DNA of 64,000 nt from JANQIO01 sp043585095 (GTDB lineage Bacteria > Pseudomonadota > Gammaproteobacteria > Pseudomonadales > Halieaceae), in contig CP121321.1 of the NCBI GenBank assembly GCA_043585095.1, positions 1,302,001 through 1,366,000 on the forward strand, in the 5' to 3' direction. The notes below the pieces were generated by a model. It did not search any database. It was not told the origin of the DNA and saw nothing but the letters and a program-made list of their open reading frames with translations. The translations under genes were made by a program, and so were the position numbers. Positions within the stretch are counted from its first letter, which is position 1; the number at the start of each line of letters is the position of its first letter. Of this stretch, positions 1-9,323 are shown piece by piece.

Positions 1-566
1 GTGCGGTCAAGACACGGTTACAGCCAGCGTTAACAGCCGATGAAGCCTGTGCGCTGCACGCGGCGATGGTCAAGTATATGGTGTCGCGGTTGTCGACACA
101 GTTGCCGCTGCAGCTGTGGGTCACCGAGAGCACGAAGCACGAAGTCTTTCAGGCGTGTGTTTCTCTGGGGGCGGGCAGTCTGCACCTGCAGCCGCAGGGT
201 GATTTAGGCGAACGAATGGCTGCTATCGCCGAGGCGGTGCTCTCGGACTATGATCAGGTGCTGATTGTCGGCAGCGACGCGCCGGGCATAGACGAGGCCT
301 GCGTGCAGACGGCGCTACGCAGCCTTAAAGCAGTCGATGTCGTGATCGTGCCAGCAATGGACGGCGGCTACGTGATGATCGGGTTGCGCTGCTACTGTCC
401 CGAAGTGTTTGTTGACATGCCCTGGGGTACTGACAGGGTTCTGGAGCTCACTCTGGACGCGCTAAGCGAAGCGGGGCGACGGGTGTTGGTGCTGCCGGCA
501 GTACCGGATATTGATACCGAGGACGACCTGAAGTATCTGCCAGACGATCTTCACTGGCAGGCGTAG
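1..566 (+). CDS. TIGR04282-type glycosyltransferase / DUF2064 protein, 5' truncated by window edge
   Basis: The open frame (codons starting at base 3) runs unbroken from the left edge to the stop at 564-566, so the gene begins outside the window; the ATG at 66 is internal. The first visible residues, AVKTRLQPALTADEA, match the conserved N-terminal VKTRL segment of the DUF2064/TIGR04282 nucleotide-diphosphate-sugar transferase-like family. Further family marks are GSDAPGID and a PAMDGGYVMIGLR segment, the metal/nucleotide site in GT-A-like folds. A C-terminal DIDTEDDL segment is also typical. Family members are often next to class II glycosyltransferases or radical SAM genes, but the upstream neighbour is not visible. 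The true substrate is unknown; some relatives are annotated in arsenosugar biosynthesis. About 187 residues are visible. Confidence 0.8.
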   Translation, partial: AVKTRLQPALTADEACALHAAMVKYMVSRLSTQLPLQLWVTESTKHEVFQACVSLGAGSLHLQPQGDLGERMAAIAEAVLSDYDQVLIVGSDAPGIDEACVQTALRSLKAVDVVIVPAMDGGYVMIGLRCYCPEVFVDMPWGTDRVLELTLDALSEAGRRVLVLPAVPDIDTEDDLKYLPDDLHWQA

Positions 567-585
567 TTTTGGTTCTAAAGGGCTA

Positions 586-957
586 TCAGCCTCCAGCCAG
601 TTTGACGGTGTAGCCGCGCTTTTCCAGTTCTGTTTTCAGTGTCTCTCGAACATCTCCCTGTATCTCGATGGTGTCGGTTTTGACGCTGCCGCCGACGCCG
701 CAGCGTTTCTTTAACGCCTTGGCGAGTTGCTTTAGTTCATCGCCTGCCAGCGGTATACCGTCAACCACCGTTACGGCTTTGCCGCCGCGGCCCTTGGTCT
801 CTTTGCGCAGTCTGACGATGCCGTCGCCGGTTGCTGCTGGACGATCTTTGCCGCAGACGCAATCCGCTACCGGACGATGGCATTGCGGACAAAGGCGTCC
901 TGATTCAGTGGAATAGACGGGTCGGCTTGCCGAGGATGATCCAGAGCGTTTGGGCAT
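586..957 (-). CDS. yciH: YciH/SUI1-family translation initiation factor-like protein
   Basis: A 123-residue protein whose C-terminal two thirds form a SUI1/eIF1 domain: GRGGKAVTVVDGIPL, then KRCGVGGSVKTDTIEIQGD and a C-terminal KRGYTVKLAGG. The N-terminus carries a CPQC...CVC cysteine cluster (roughly residues 23-35) that may bind zinc, as in many bacterial YciH proteins. By family knowledge it binds the 30S subunit and can influence start-codon selection; its role in bacteria is modest. It converges on the truncated gene to its left with a 19-bp gap and has its own upstream region shared divergently with slyX. Confidence 0.9.
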   Translation of the reverse strand: MPKRSGSSSASRPVYSTESGRLCPQCHRPVADCVCGKDRPAATGDGIVRLRKETKGRGGKAVTVVDGIPLAGDELKQLAKALKKRCGVGGSVKTDTIEIQGDVRETLKTELEKRGYTVKLAGG

Positions 958-1065
958 AGCGGTTTCTTAGGCTGACTAGCGGTTATAATACCCGGCGTTG
1001 ACGTCCAGTAAAAATCTGCTCGAGTTCTACGCCAGTATTGGGCCTGCCATGCACGAGGGTACTCC

Positions 1066-1341
1066 ATGAAAGACTTACCACCAGCGCAATCCGATGCAGA
1101 GTGGGTTGACATAGATGCTTATCAGAATCTGGCAGAGCAGCTTGTTGATTTGCAGACGCAGGTCGCCTTTCAGGAGCAGACAATTGCTGAGCTGAATGAG
1201 GCGCTGGCGTCCCAGCAGCGCGAACTCGGTGCTATTCAGCGGGAATGGGCAGCGATGAAGGCGATGTACGAGAGCCTGCAGCGGCAGGATAGTGCACAGA
1301 GCGCGGGTGATGTGCTAAGCGAACGGCCACCGCACTACTAG
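1066..1341 (+). CDS. slyX: SlyX family coiled-coil protein
   Basis: A 91-residue acidic protein. Residues about 18-72 have heptad-like hydrophobic spacing typical of a coiled coil (LAEQLVDLQTQVAFQEQTI and onward), and it ends in PPHY, the hallmark C-terminus of SlyX. No catalytic motif is present and the biochemical role of SlyX is not established. It is transcribed divergently from yciH. The 204-bp stretch to the cold-shock gene (1342-1545) contains no recognisable gene. Confidence 0.88.
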   Translation: MKDLPPAQSDAEWVDIDAYQNLAEQLVDLQTQVAFQEQTIAELNEALASQQRELGAIQREWAAMKAMYESLQRQDSAQSAGDVLSERPPHY

Positions 1342-1545
1342 CGCACCGTCAGATCGTGTCATAACGGAAGCTTTGCCTGCTCAGGTTTTTTATATGGCCG
1401 CAATTTTAGCCGCACCCGGTGCCACATAAGGTATATAAAACACACAGGGGTAGTGGCGCTGCGAGAACATTGCAAACATCGCAAAGCAGCGTGATCGTGT
1501 CACCGCAACGGTGACCGGTTGCTTAAAGCTGAAGCGTCAACGCCG

Positions 1546-1761
1546 CTAGACGGCCGAAACGTCTTCCGCTTGCAGGCCCTTGGGGCCCTCAACCATGGTG
1601 AATTCGACTTGCTGGCCTTCGTTCAGGGTGCGGTAACCGTCTCCCTGAATTGAACGAAAATGTACAAAGACATCTTCTGCGCTTTCTTCGCCGCGGGTGA
1701 TGAAACCAAACCCCTTGGCGTTGTTGAACCACTTAACAGTGCCCGTCATCCGTTCACTCAT
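1546..1761 (-). CDS. CspA-family cold-shock domain protein
   Basis: A 71-residue single cold-shock domain. Both RNA-binding motifs are intact: KGFGFIT (RNP1) and VFVHF (RNP2), after the canonical TGTVKWFNNAKG start. It ends ...LQAEDVSAV, as usual for this family. Such proteins bind single-stranded RNA/DNA and melt RNA secondary structure. The gene lies downstream of valS on the same strand after a 182-bp gap (1762-1943), long enough for an independent promoter and a leader like those of cold-inducible csp genes, though no specific cold-box was recognised. Which Csp paralogue it corresponds to cannot be decided from sequence alone. Confidence 0.95.
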   Translation of the reverse strand: MSERMTGTVKWFNNAKGFGFITRGEESAEDVFVHFRSIQGDGYRTLNEGQQVEFTMVEGPKGLQAEDVSAV

Positions 1762-1943
1762 ACCACTCTACCTCGACATATCTTTGTGCCATTGCGAAGC
1801 ACTTCGTTATTTTGGCCGACAGCCGAAGACTGCCGACACTGCTATGTCGTCATCGAGGTGCAGACGTTTGTCCGCATCGCGCCCTGACGCTAGTACGATA
1901 ATGGGAGATGCGAAATTCTGGTGATCGCTTACCCGTGCTGTTA

Positions 1944-4709
1944 CTAAAGAGTTTCGAGCTTCCTGATTTGCGCGTGTAGTTTTTCCAGCGCTTCCTGATT
2001 GGCGGACAATTTCTCTCGCTCTTTGTCGACAACGGCGGCGGGCGCCTTGTCTACAAATGCCGGGTTGTCCAGTTTGGCAGCAACTCGAGCCAGTTCTTTG
2101 TCCAGCTTTTCGACTTCCTTGGCCAAGCGAGCCAACTCTGCTTCCGTATCGATAAGCCCTGCCATCGGGACGAGAACTTCCAAATTGCCTACCAGGGTGG
2201 CAGAAGCCACCGGCGGCTCTTCGTCGTCGTCGAGAAAGCGGATATCAGAAAGCTTCGCCAGCTTCTTCAGGTACTGCTCGTTCTCTTTCAGCCGTTTATT
2301 ATCGTTATTGTCGCCGTTACGAAGCAGTACGCTGATTGCCTGACCGGGTGGGATAGTCATCTCACCGCGTATCGTGCGCACGCCTTCAATAACAGACTTC
2401 AGCCATTCTATATCTGCGATCGCAAAACTGTCTATCCTTTCTCCGTCGGCCCGGGGATAGGCTTGTAGCATGATCGTGTCGCCACCGGCGCCTGCCAGCG
2501 GCGCAACGCGCTGCCATATTTCTTCGGTGATGAAGGGCATGAAGGGGTGGGCCATGCGCAGGGCTGCTTCCAGCACGCGGATAAGAGTGCGGCGGGTGCC
2601 CGTCTTTTGTTCCGCGCTGGCAAACTCATCCCACAACAAGGGCTTGGACAGTTCGAGATACCAATCGCAGTACTCGTTCCAGATAAACTCATAGATTGCC
2701 TGAGAGGCCAGATCAAAGCGGTAGCTGGCAATTGCGTCCTCAACCGCTTGCTCTGTCTGCTGTAAGCGGCTGATGATCCAGCGATCAGCGAGGCTCAGTT
2801 CGTAGGCTTCATCGTGCTGTCCGCAGGCTTCCTCTTCACAGTTCATCAAGACGTAACGGGATGCGTTCCATATCTTGTTGCAGAAGTTGCGGAAACCTTC
2901 TATGCGTCCAAGGTCAAACTTGATGTCACGCCCGGTGGAGGCCAGCGAGTAGTACGTAAACCTCAGTGCATCCGTGCCGAAGGCGGCGATACCCTCCGGG
3001 AACTCTTTGCGAGTTTGTTTTTCGATTCGCGCTGCCAGCTTCGGCTGCATCATGCCCGCCGTGCGCTTTTCTAGCAGTGCGTTCAGTTCGATGCCGTCAA
3101 TCAGATCGATAGGGTCAAGTACATTGCCCTTGGATTTGGACATTTTCTGGCCATGGCTATCGCGCACCAGGCCGTGCACATACACAGTGTCAAACGGGAC
3201 CTCGTTGCGAAAATGCAGGGTCATCATGATCATGCGTGCGACCCAAAAGAAGATAATGTCGAAACCCGTTACCAGTACGCTGCTAGGGTGATAGCGCGCG
3301 AGCTCTTCGGTTTCCTCCGGCCAGCCCAAAGTAGAGAAAGTCCATAGAGCAGAGGAGAACCAGGTATCCAACACGTCTTCGTCTTGAGTGAGAGACAGGT
3401 CATCAGGTAAGCCGTGTTTACGGCGCACGGCGGTCTCATCATCGCCGACATAGATGTTGCCTTCTGCGTCGTACCACGCAGGGATGCGATGACCCCACCA
3501 AAGCTGACGCGAGATGCACCAGTCCTGAATGTCACGCATCCAGGCGAAGTAGGTGTTCTCCCACTGTTTCGGTACGAAGTTGATGTCGCCGTTTTCAACA
3601 GCGGCAATAGCGGGCTGAGCCAGGGTTTTGGCGTCCACATACCATTGCTGGGTCAGGTAAGGCTCTATAACCACGCCTGAGCGATCGCCGCGCGGCACTT
3701 TCAGCGTGTGGTCTTCAATTTTTTCCAGCAAGCCTTGTTGCTCAAGGTCTTCGACGATGCGCTTGCGTGCGTCAAAACGGTCAAGGCCCCGATATGCTTC
3801 CGGTGCGCTGTCATTGATTGCTGCGTCATCGGTAAGAATATTGATCACTTCAAGCTGGTGGCGCTGCCCCATTTCCCAGTCGTTGAAATCGTGGGCCGGG
3901 GTGATCTTTACGCAGCCGGTGCCGAACTCTCTGTCGACATACTCGTCGGCGATGATGGGGATCTGGCGTCCTGTTAAGGGTAGGTCGATGGTACTGCCGA
4001 TCAGGGCGCTATAGCGTTCGTCCTCGGGGTGCACCGCTACTGCACTATCACCGAGCATGGTCTCCGGTCGGGTTGTCGCGACCACCAGATGGCCGCTGCC
4101 ATCGCTAAGCGGATAGCGCAGGTGCCACAGCGATCCGGCTTCCTCTTCGTTCAAGACTTCAAGATCAGAAATGGCGGTATGCAGGGCAGGGTCCCAATTC
4201 ACCAGACGCTGCCCGCGGTAAATGAGTCCTTCGTTGTACAGGCGGATAAATACTTCCTGCACCGCATGCGACATGCCCGGATCCATGGTGAAGCGCTCGC
4301 GCGACCAGTCCATAGAGCTGCCAAGACGTCGCAGTTGGCGAGTGATAGTGCCGCCGGATTGTTCTTTCCACTCCCAGATTTTCTCAACGAAAGCGTCGCG
4401 GCCCAGGGCGTGGCGATCCGTCCCTTGCGCTTCGAGCTGACGCTCTACCACCATTTGCGTCGCGATGCCGGCATGATCCGTTCCCACTTGCCACAACGTG
4501 TCGCGCCCGCGCATGCGCTGATAGCGTATTAGCGCATCCATAATGGCTTCCTGAAATCCGTGTCCCATGTGCAGGCTGCCCGTCACGTTGGGCGGCGGGA
4601 TCATGATCGAGTAGGGCGTGCCTTCGCCGCTGGCGGCGAAAAAGCCGGAGCTCTCCCAGAATTCATACCAACGGGCTTCGATATCGGCGGGCTGAAACGT
4701 CTTTTCCAT
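1944..4709 (-). CDS. valS: valine--tRNA ligase
   Basis: A 921-residue class I aminoacyl-tRNA synthetase that charges tRNA-Val. The N-terminus has the IPPPNVTGSLHMGH signature (HIGH box as HMGH, residues 47-50). The editing (CP1) domain contains TTRPETMLGD. The KMSKS loop (QKMSKSKGNV) sits near residue 525. The protein ends with the long valyl-specific C-terminal coiled coil (from about residue 850, LARLAKEVEKLDKELARVAAKL). Length is normal for the family. It lies upstream of the csp gene and downstream of pepA-holC on the same strand, the pepA-holC-valS order familiar in gammaproteobacteria. Confidence 0.98.
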   Translation of the reverse strand: MEKTFQPADIEARWYEFWESSGFFAASGEGTPYSIMIPPPNVTGSLHMGHGFQEAIMDALIRYQRMRGRDTLWQVGTDHAGIATQMVVERQLEAQGTDRHALGRDAFVEKIWEWKEQSGGTITRQLRRLGSSMDWSRERFTMDPGMSHAVQEVFIRLYNEGLIYRGQRLVNWDPALHTAISDLEVLNEEEAGSLWHLRYPLSDGSGHLVVATTRPETMLGDSAVAVHPEDERYSALIGSTIDLPLTGRQIPIIADEYVDREFGTGCVKITPAHDFNDWEMGQRHQLEVINILTDDAAINDSAPEAYRGLDRFDARKRIVEDLEQQGLLEKIEDHTLKVPRGDRSGVVIEPYLTQQWYVDAKTLAQPAIAAVENGDINFVPKQWENTYFAWMRDIQDWCISRQLWWGHRIPAWYDAEGNIYVGDDETAVRRKHGLPDDLSLTQDEDVLDTWFSSALWTFSTLGWPEETEELARYHPSSVLVTGFDIIFFWVARMIMMTLHFRNEVPFDTVYVHGLVRDSHGQKMSKSKGNVLDPIDLIDGIELNALLEKRTAGMMQPKLAARIEKQTRKEFPEGIAAFGTDALRFTYYSLASTGRDIKFDLGRIEGFRNFCNKIWNASRYVLMNCEEEACGQHDEAYELSLADRWIISRLQQTEQAVEDAIASYRFDLASQAIYEFIWNEYCDWYLELSKPLLWDEFASAEQKTGTRRTLIRVLEAALRMAHPFMPFITEEIWQRVAPLAGAGGDTIMLQAYPRADGERIDSFAIADIEWLKSVIEGVRTIRGEMTIPPGQAISVLLRNGDNNDNKRLKENEQYLKKLAKLSDIRFLDDDEEPPVASATLVGNLEVLVPMAGLIDTEAELARLAKEVEKLDKELARVAAKLDNPAFVDKAPAAVVDKEREKLSANQEALEKLHAQIRKLETL

Positions 4710-4745
4710 GCTGTCTTTAGCGGCTTTTAAAGGGCGCGGAGTATA

Positions 4746-5165
4746 TCAGAGAACTTGCTTGTGCAAGGGATAGCCATAGTGGCGGTAGTGTTTCCAGGAC
4801 TCACGGAGGGGGTCGCGCACGCTGGGGTCCTGTACTACGACTTCCAACACGCGTTCAAAGCGCCCGACGAAGTCGGGTACTCGTAAATCCAGATTAATCA
4901 TGACTTCACGGTACTCGCCAGGCTCGTTATCCCAACCAATCGCAACGCGGTCTGCGTTGTCAGTGCCAACCAGACCGTGGGGAATAAACGCCTGAGGGCG
5001 GAAACCCCAAAGCAACTTATCCAAGGCCTGCGCCGCCGATTGATCCGTGGCGTGCAAATATACCCTGTGGCCAGCGCGAAACGCCTTTTCCGTCAGGCGG
5101 CAAGCGAACTCTGCGCGTCGCGCAAGGTCCGCCTCAGGTAGAACGTAGAAATCTACGCGCGTCAC
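4746..5165 (-). CDS. holC: DNA polymerase III subunit chi
   Basis: A 139-residue HolC protein (TRVDFYVLPEADLARRAEFACRL...). The chi subunit links the polymerase III clamp loader to single-stranded DNA-binding protein. Family landmarks are the N-terminal VDFYVL strand, the 'VYLHATDQSAAQALDKLLW' helix region and FIPHGL. The start is a GTG at 5165 that overlaps the pepA stop (GTGA, 4 bp), so translation is probably coupled to pepA. The valS start is 36 bp downstream, consistent with a pepA-holC-valS operon. Confidence 0.95.
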   Translation of the reverse strand: MTRVDFYVLPEADLARRAEFACRLTEKAFRAGHRVYLHATDQSAAQALDKLLWGFRPQAFIPHGLVGTDNADRVAIGWDNEPGEYREVMINLDLRVPDFVGRFERVLEVVVQDPSVRDPLRESWKHYRHYGYPLHKQVL

Positions 5166-6661
5166 GCAAGCTTAACGCCGGCCCGATCCATCAGCCAATG
5201 GCTCAACAGGCCCACCGGGCGTCCTGTGGCTCCTTTCGGTGCGTTGTTCCAGGCTGAGCCCGCGATGTCCAGATGAGCCCACTTGTACTTTTCGGCGTAG
5301 CGAGCGAGAAAACAAGCGGCGGTAATGCTGCCGCCACCCGGGCCACCGATGTTCGCCATGTCAGCGAACGGCGAGTCGATCTGGCGCTGATAGTCATCCC
5401 ATAGCGGCATACGCCAGGCGCGGTCGTGGCTGCTGTAGCCCGCATCGCTCAACTGCTCTGCAAGGCCGTCGTCGTTGGCGTACATGCCCGTGGCATGCGC
5501 GCCTAGTGCAACCACACAGGCGCCCGTCAGCGTGGCGATGTCGACCACTGCGGCAGGCTTGTAACGCTCCGCATAGGTCAGGGTATCGCAAAGAACCAGG
5601 CGGCCTTCGGCGTCGGTGTTGAGGATTTCGATAGTTTGGCCGGACATGCTGGTAACCACGTCACCGGGCTTGGTGGCGTTGCCGTTGGGCATATTTTCTG
5701 ACGCGGCGACGAGTGCAACCACGTTGATGGGCAGCCCCATTTCGACCACTGCGTGCATTGTGCCGAAGACACTTGCAGCGCCACACATATCGAACTTCAT
5801 CTCATCCATTTTGGCGCCGGGCTTCAGGCTGATACCGCCTGAATCAAAGGTAATGCCCTTGCCGACCAGTACGTAAGGTTTCTTCGAGGCGGCGGCACCT
5901 TTGTACTGCATGATAATTAGCTTGGCGGGTTGATCGCTGCCAGCGCTAACGGAAAGTAAGGAACCCATACCCAGTTCGCGCATCTGCTTCTCTTCCAATA
6001 CGCGGGTGGTAAGCTTGCTGTGACTGCGTCCCATTTTTCTGGCTTCGCTGGCCAGATACGTTGGAGTGCAGATGTTGCCGGGCAGGTTGCCCAATTCACG
6101 GGCGATGTTCACACCTTCGCCAACTTGCTTGCCGATCTTCAGGAAGCGATTGGCGACAGCGACTTTTACGGCGTCTCCAACATTTAGTTGGAGTTTTTTC
6201 AGAGCCGGTGCGTCCTTTGGCTTGCTGAGTGTTTCGCGGTATTGATAGCTGGCTTCGAGGGCTTTACGCGCCAACAGTTCGCAGAGTTCGCCAGCGCTAA
6301 GTGCATCCGAGATCAGGGCTTCGCCGTGGAACAGAGCGTCTTTCGCCTTACTGGCTTTAACCGCGCCCAGTCCTGCATTTAACAATTTGCCAAAGCCCAC
6401 CTTGTCCAATTTGCCGCGGGTGCCTGCACCGACCAACAAAATGCGGCGCACACCTTTCTCGTCACCCGTGTGCAGCATCAACGTTTCGCCGAGCTTGCCG
6501 CTGATATCGCCAGCGGCGAGAGCCGAGCTGATCAGGCCATTGTTGGATTTGTCCAATTGTTTGGCGGCATCGCTGAGCTGCTTGCGGGAAAAGACGGGCA
6601 CGATGGCGCAGGCGGACTTCGCCCGGCCTGCGTCGGTGATGCTTTTGGCTGTAATATCCAT
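5162..6661 (-). CDS. pepA: leucyl aminopeptidase (cytosol aminopeptidase, M17)
   Basis: A 499-residue M17 metallo-aminopeptidase. The catalytic C-terminal domain has the metal/substrate residues in GKGITFDSGGISLKP, MKFDMCGAA and the family signature NTDAEGRLVL. The N-terminal macro-like domain is complete. In E. coli PepA also binds DNA for XerCD recombination and carAB regulation; whether this holds here cannot be told. A 4-bp overlap leads into holC. The usual divergent lptF/lptG pair is not present: upstream is an RDD protein 95 bp away on the same strand. Confidence 0.97.
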   Translation of the reverse strand: MDITAKSITDAGRAKSACAIVPVFSRKQLSDAAKQLDKSNNGLISSALAAGDISGKLGETLMLHTGDEKGVRRILLVGAGTRGKLDKVGFGKLLNAGLGAVKASKAKDALFHGEALISDALSAGELCELLARKALEASYQYRETLSKPKDAPALKKLQLNVGDAVKVAVANRFLKIGKQVGEGVNIARELGNLPGNICTPTYLASEARKMGRSHSKLTTRVLEEKQMRELGMGSLLSVSAGSDQPAKLIIMQYKGAAASKKPYVLVGKGITFDSGGISLKPGAKMDEMKFDMCGAASVFGTMHAVVEMGLPINVVALVAASENMPNGNATKPGDVVTSMSGQTIEILNTDAEGRLVLCDTLTYAERYKPAAVVDIATLTGACVVALGAHATGMYANDDGLAEQLSDAGYSSHDRAWRMPLWDDYQRQIDSPFADMANIGGPGGGSITAACFLARYAEKYKWAHLDIAGSAWNNAPKGATGRPVGLLSHWLMDRAGVKLA

Positions 6662-6756
6662 TGAGTGTGTCCTTGCGAGTGTAAGCGGCGAATTTTATGC
6701 CGAATCGCGGCAAGCTGCGAGGGCTATGCGGCATTTGATCGTCATTTTTGCGAGTG

Positions 6757-7218
6757 CTACTTTGCTTTTTTTACCTTGGGGAGCAGCTCCAGTCGGGTCC
6801 CCGAAAGCCGGTCATGCCAGCACAGGCGCTCCTTGTCGATAATGCACCAGAGATAGCCCAGCCCAATCGGCAGTATAGATAGCAGCGCGCCGGCGCAGCG
6901 GATCGCAGCCTGCCTCCGGGTGACGGTCCCATGCTGATCGCTGATGAGCTTTATGCGCCAGGCCTGCATCCCCAGAGTCTGGCCCTTAAGGCACCAAAAG
7001 TAGCTGTAGAAACCGACCACGCAGGTTGCAGCCAATACTTGCACCAGCAGCGGTGGTACGGTGGCACTGTAATCTCCGTTGCCACTGTCGCCAGACGCTA
7101 CAACCCCTATGGCGGTCGCCACCGCAATCACGCCCATGATCAAGGGAATGATCAGCAGGCTGTCGTACACCATTGCGGCGAGCCGTCGCGGTAAGGCAGG
7201 GCTGGGTGGCAAACTCAA
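6757..7218 (-). CDS. RDD family membrane protein
   Basis: A 153-residue protein with an N-terminal PALPRRLAAMVYDSLLI segment, where the RDD-family Arg and Asp residues precede the first membrane helix. Three hydrophobic segments can be seen (about residues 15-40, 60-80 and 105-125), and the C-terminus is basic. RDD proteins are small inner-membrane proteins of mostly unknown function, some proposed to be ion antiporters. The gene lies 95 bp upstream of pepA on the same strand and diverges from the two-component system at 7273. Confidence 0.88.
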   Translation of the reverse strand: MSLPPSPALPRRLAAMVYDSLLIIPLIMGVIAVATAIGVVASGDSGNGDYSATVPPLLVQVLAATCVVGFYSYFWCLKGQTLGMQAWRIKLISDQHGTVTRRQAAIRCAGALLSILPIGLGYLWCIIDKERLCWHDRLSGTRLELLPKVKKAK

Positions 7219-7272
7219 GGCAGTATCCTTTGGAAAAGCGAAAAGCGTGTTGTGGCGTGGTACATTTCGGTG

Positions 7273-7962
7273 ATGAAGGTTCTGTTAGTAGAAGATGACA
7301 AAAGCGTCGCTAAGTATATCTGTGATGGACTGCAGAGTGCAGGTATCGAGGTGCAGTGGCTTGACGATGGTGAACTCGGTCTTGCCGAAGCGCGCAGCGG
7401 CCAGTTCGACGTTATGGTGTTCGATCGAATGCTACCGGGCCTGGACGGCGTGTCGATGGTTGAGGCGCTGCGTAAGGATGGACACAGTACCCCGATACTG
7501 ATTTTGAGCGCTCTGGGTGAAGTAGATGACCGCGTCAGCGGTCTGCAGGCCGGCGCCGATGACTATCTCGCAAAGCCCTTTGCCTTGGCGGAGCTGGAAG
7601 CACGTCTGGAGGTGCTGGCCCGACGGGGTCAGGATAGTGCCGCGCCGACCGAGCTGAGTACAGAAGATCTGACTATGGATCTGCTGACGCAGCAGGTTTG
7701 GCGGGGTTCAACGGCAATCAAGCTGCAACCGCGCGAATACAAGCTGTTGGAGTTTCTGTTGCGCAATCGCGGTCAGGTGGTGACACGGGCAATGCTGTTG
7801 GAGCACGTGTGGGGATATCACTTTGATCCACAAACCAATGTCATTGATGTGCATATTAGTCGTCTGAGACAAAAAATTGACAAGGACTTTGATCGAGCGC
7901 TGCTGGAAACCGTCAGAGGAGCGGGTTATCGCCTCGGCCCCGAGGCTGTAGACGGTTCATGA
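7273..7962 (+). CDS. OmpR/PhoB-family response regulator
   Basis: A 229-residue two-domain regulator. The receiver domain (1-120) has the acidic pair in MKVLLVEDD, phospho-acceptor Asp51 (MVFDRMLPG), a conserved Ser/Thr position in ILILSAL and Lys in LAKPF. A winged-helix DNA-binding domain follows (about 130-225; LQPREYKLLEFLLRN, VIDVHISRLRQKID, ETVRGAGYRL). The ATG at 7273 is chosen because it begins exactly at the receiver's first strand; an in-frame GTG at 7252 would add seven unlikely residues. Its last codons overlap the kinase gene by 4 bp (ATGA). Closest well-known relatives are QseB/CopR/PhoP-type, but the signal is unknown. Confidence 0.93.
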   Translation: MKVLLVEDDKSVAKYICDGLQSAGIEVQWLDDGELGLAEARSGQFDVMVFDRMLPGLDGVSMVEALRKDGHSTPILILSALGEVDDRVSGLQAGADDYLAKPFALAELEARLEVLARRGQDSAAPTELSTEDLTMDLLTQQVWRGSTAIKLQPREYKLLEFLLRNRGQVVTRAMLLEHVWGYHFDPQTNVIDVHISRLRQKIDKDFDRALLETVRGAGYRLGPEAVDGS

Positions 7963-9323
7963 ACCTGCTTGGCATTCTCACCAGCGTTACCTTCCGTTTC
8001 ATGCTGATTTATGTGGTAACGCTCAGCATCGCGGTGTTTGTAGTTATGGCGATCATCTATGGTGCCTTCACCTACAGCTACTTTGATCAGCTCCAGGAAG
8101 CGGTAGTCGATGAGCTCAGCACCGTGGAGTTGATTTACGTGGGTCAGGGGCTGGAGGGGGTAGAGCAATATTTGGATGATCGTGCCAATGCAGAAGGGCG
8201 TCGTTTTCAGTACCTGTTGACTGACGCAAACTATGTAAAACGCGCAGGCACATTGAGTTCTTGGCCAGAATTCCGAGAGATCGGCGACGGCTGGATTTCC
8301 TTCGGTAGAAATCTGACGGGTTTTGATGAGCAGGGCGACCAGGAACTCATGGGCCGCCCGCTAACCCTGGGTGACGGTAGTCATCTGCTGGCGGCGCTGC
8401 GCTACACCGAAGTCCTGGAGTCCAGCCGCCTGGTGTTTACAACCCTGGTGCGCACTATGATTGCCACAGTACTGCTGGGCATTATCGGCGGCTTCGTGGC
8501 TGCTGCGGCGTCGCTGCGGCGTATCGAGGTTATTAACGAAGGTATCAATAACATTATCCATGGAGACCTGTCTCAGCGCATTCCGCTTGGTGACTCGGTC
8601 GGTAACGTGCGTCGGCTGATCGAGCATTTCAATGGCATGCTCGATCAAACAGAATCCTTGATGCAGGGTGTCACCACGGTGTCGGATAATATCGCCCACG
8701 ACCTGCGCACGCCGCTTACGCGCATCCGTAATAGTCTGTCACAACTCAGTCAACCAGGCAGTCAACGCTCAGATCAGCAAATCAACAGCATTATCGACGA
8801 GTGCGATGGCTTGCTCAAAACCTTCAATGCGCTGCTGCGTATCGCGCAGCTGGAGGCAGGCAATCGGATTCAGGTGTTTTCCAGTGTCGATATGGCCGCC
8901 CTGATGACTGACGTGGTTGATCTGTACGAGCCTCTCGCGCAGGACAAGGATATCTCTCTGTCCATGAAGTTAACCGCAGATGTGGGCTGCGATGGCGATC
9001 GCGATTTGATTTTCCAGATGGTTGCCAACCTTTTGGATAACGCGGTGAAGTACACCCCGTCCGGCGGCAGCATTGAGGTACAGCTGTGGTCAGGAGAGCG
9101 GGGCTACCCTTGCTTGTCCGTCACAGACACCGGGCCGGGCATTCCCGAGGCTGACAGGGAAAATGTCTTCCAGCGCTTTTTCCGGCTGGAGTCCAGTCGC
9201 AGTCAGCAGCCGGGAAATGGGTTGGGGCTGAGTCTGGTCAAGGCCGTGGTTAAACTACATCGCGGCACGATACAGCTTTCGGACAATCAACCCGGTCTGC
9301 GGGTTGATATCAGGCTGGGCTAA
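7959..9323 (+). CDS. sensor histidine kinase
   Basis: A 454-residue membrane kinase paired with the upstream response regulator. It has TM1 at about 12-35, a roughly 125-residue periplasmic domain, TM2 at about 163-185, HAMP to about 238, a HisKA domain with phospho-acceptor His247 (NIAHDLRTPLTR), and a HATPase_c domain with N-box (VANLLDNAVKYTP), G1 (DTGPGIPE) and G2 (GNGLGLSLV). All catalytic boxes look intact. The architecture matches QseC/CusS-like kinases. The periplasmic sensor region shows no recognisable ligand motif, so the stimulus is unknown. The stop overlaps by 4 bases that of the convergent gene at 9320. Confidence 0.93.
   Translation: MNLLGILTSVTFRFMLIYVVTLSIAVFVVMAIIYGAFTYSYFDQLQEAVVDELSTVELIYVGQGLEGVEQYLDDRANAEGRRFQYLLTDANYVKRAGTLSSWPEFREIGDGWISFGRNLTGFDEQGDQELMGRPLTLGDGSHLLAALRYTEVLESSRLVFTTLVRTMIATVLLGIIGGFVAAAASLRRIEVINEGINNIIHGDLSQRIPLGDSVGNVRRLIEHFNGMLDQTESLMQGVTTVSDNIAHDLRTPLTRIRNSLSQLSQPGSQRSDQQINSIIDECDGLLKTFNALLRIAQLEAGNRIQVFSSVDMAALMTDVVDLYEPLAQDKDISLSMKLTADVGCDGDRDLIFQMVANLLDNAVKYTPSGGSIEVQLWSGERGYPCLSVTDTGPGIPEADRENVFQRFFRLESSRSQQPGNGLGLSLVKAVVKLHRGTIQLSDNQPGLRVDIRLG

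Noticed and set aside
1499..1515. Terminator for the cold-shock gene
   Set aside because: GTCACCG-CAA-CGGTGAC forms a 7-bp stem 31 bp past the stop, but no T-tract follows on the minus strand.
4029..4532. 167-codon plus-strand frame inside valS
   Set aside because: Antisense shadow of valS without motifs or ribosome-binding site.
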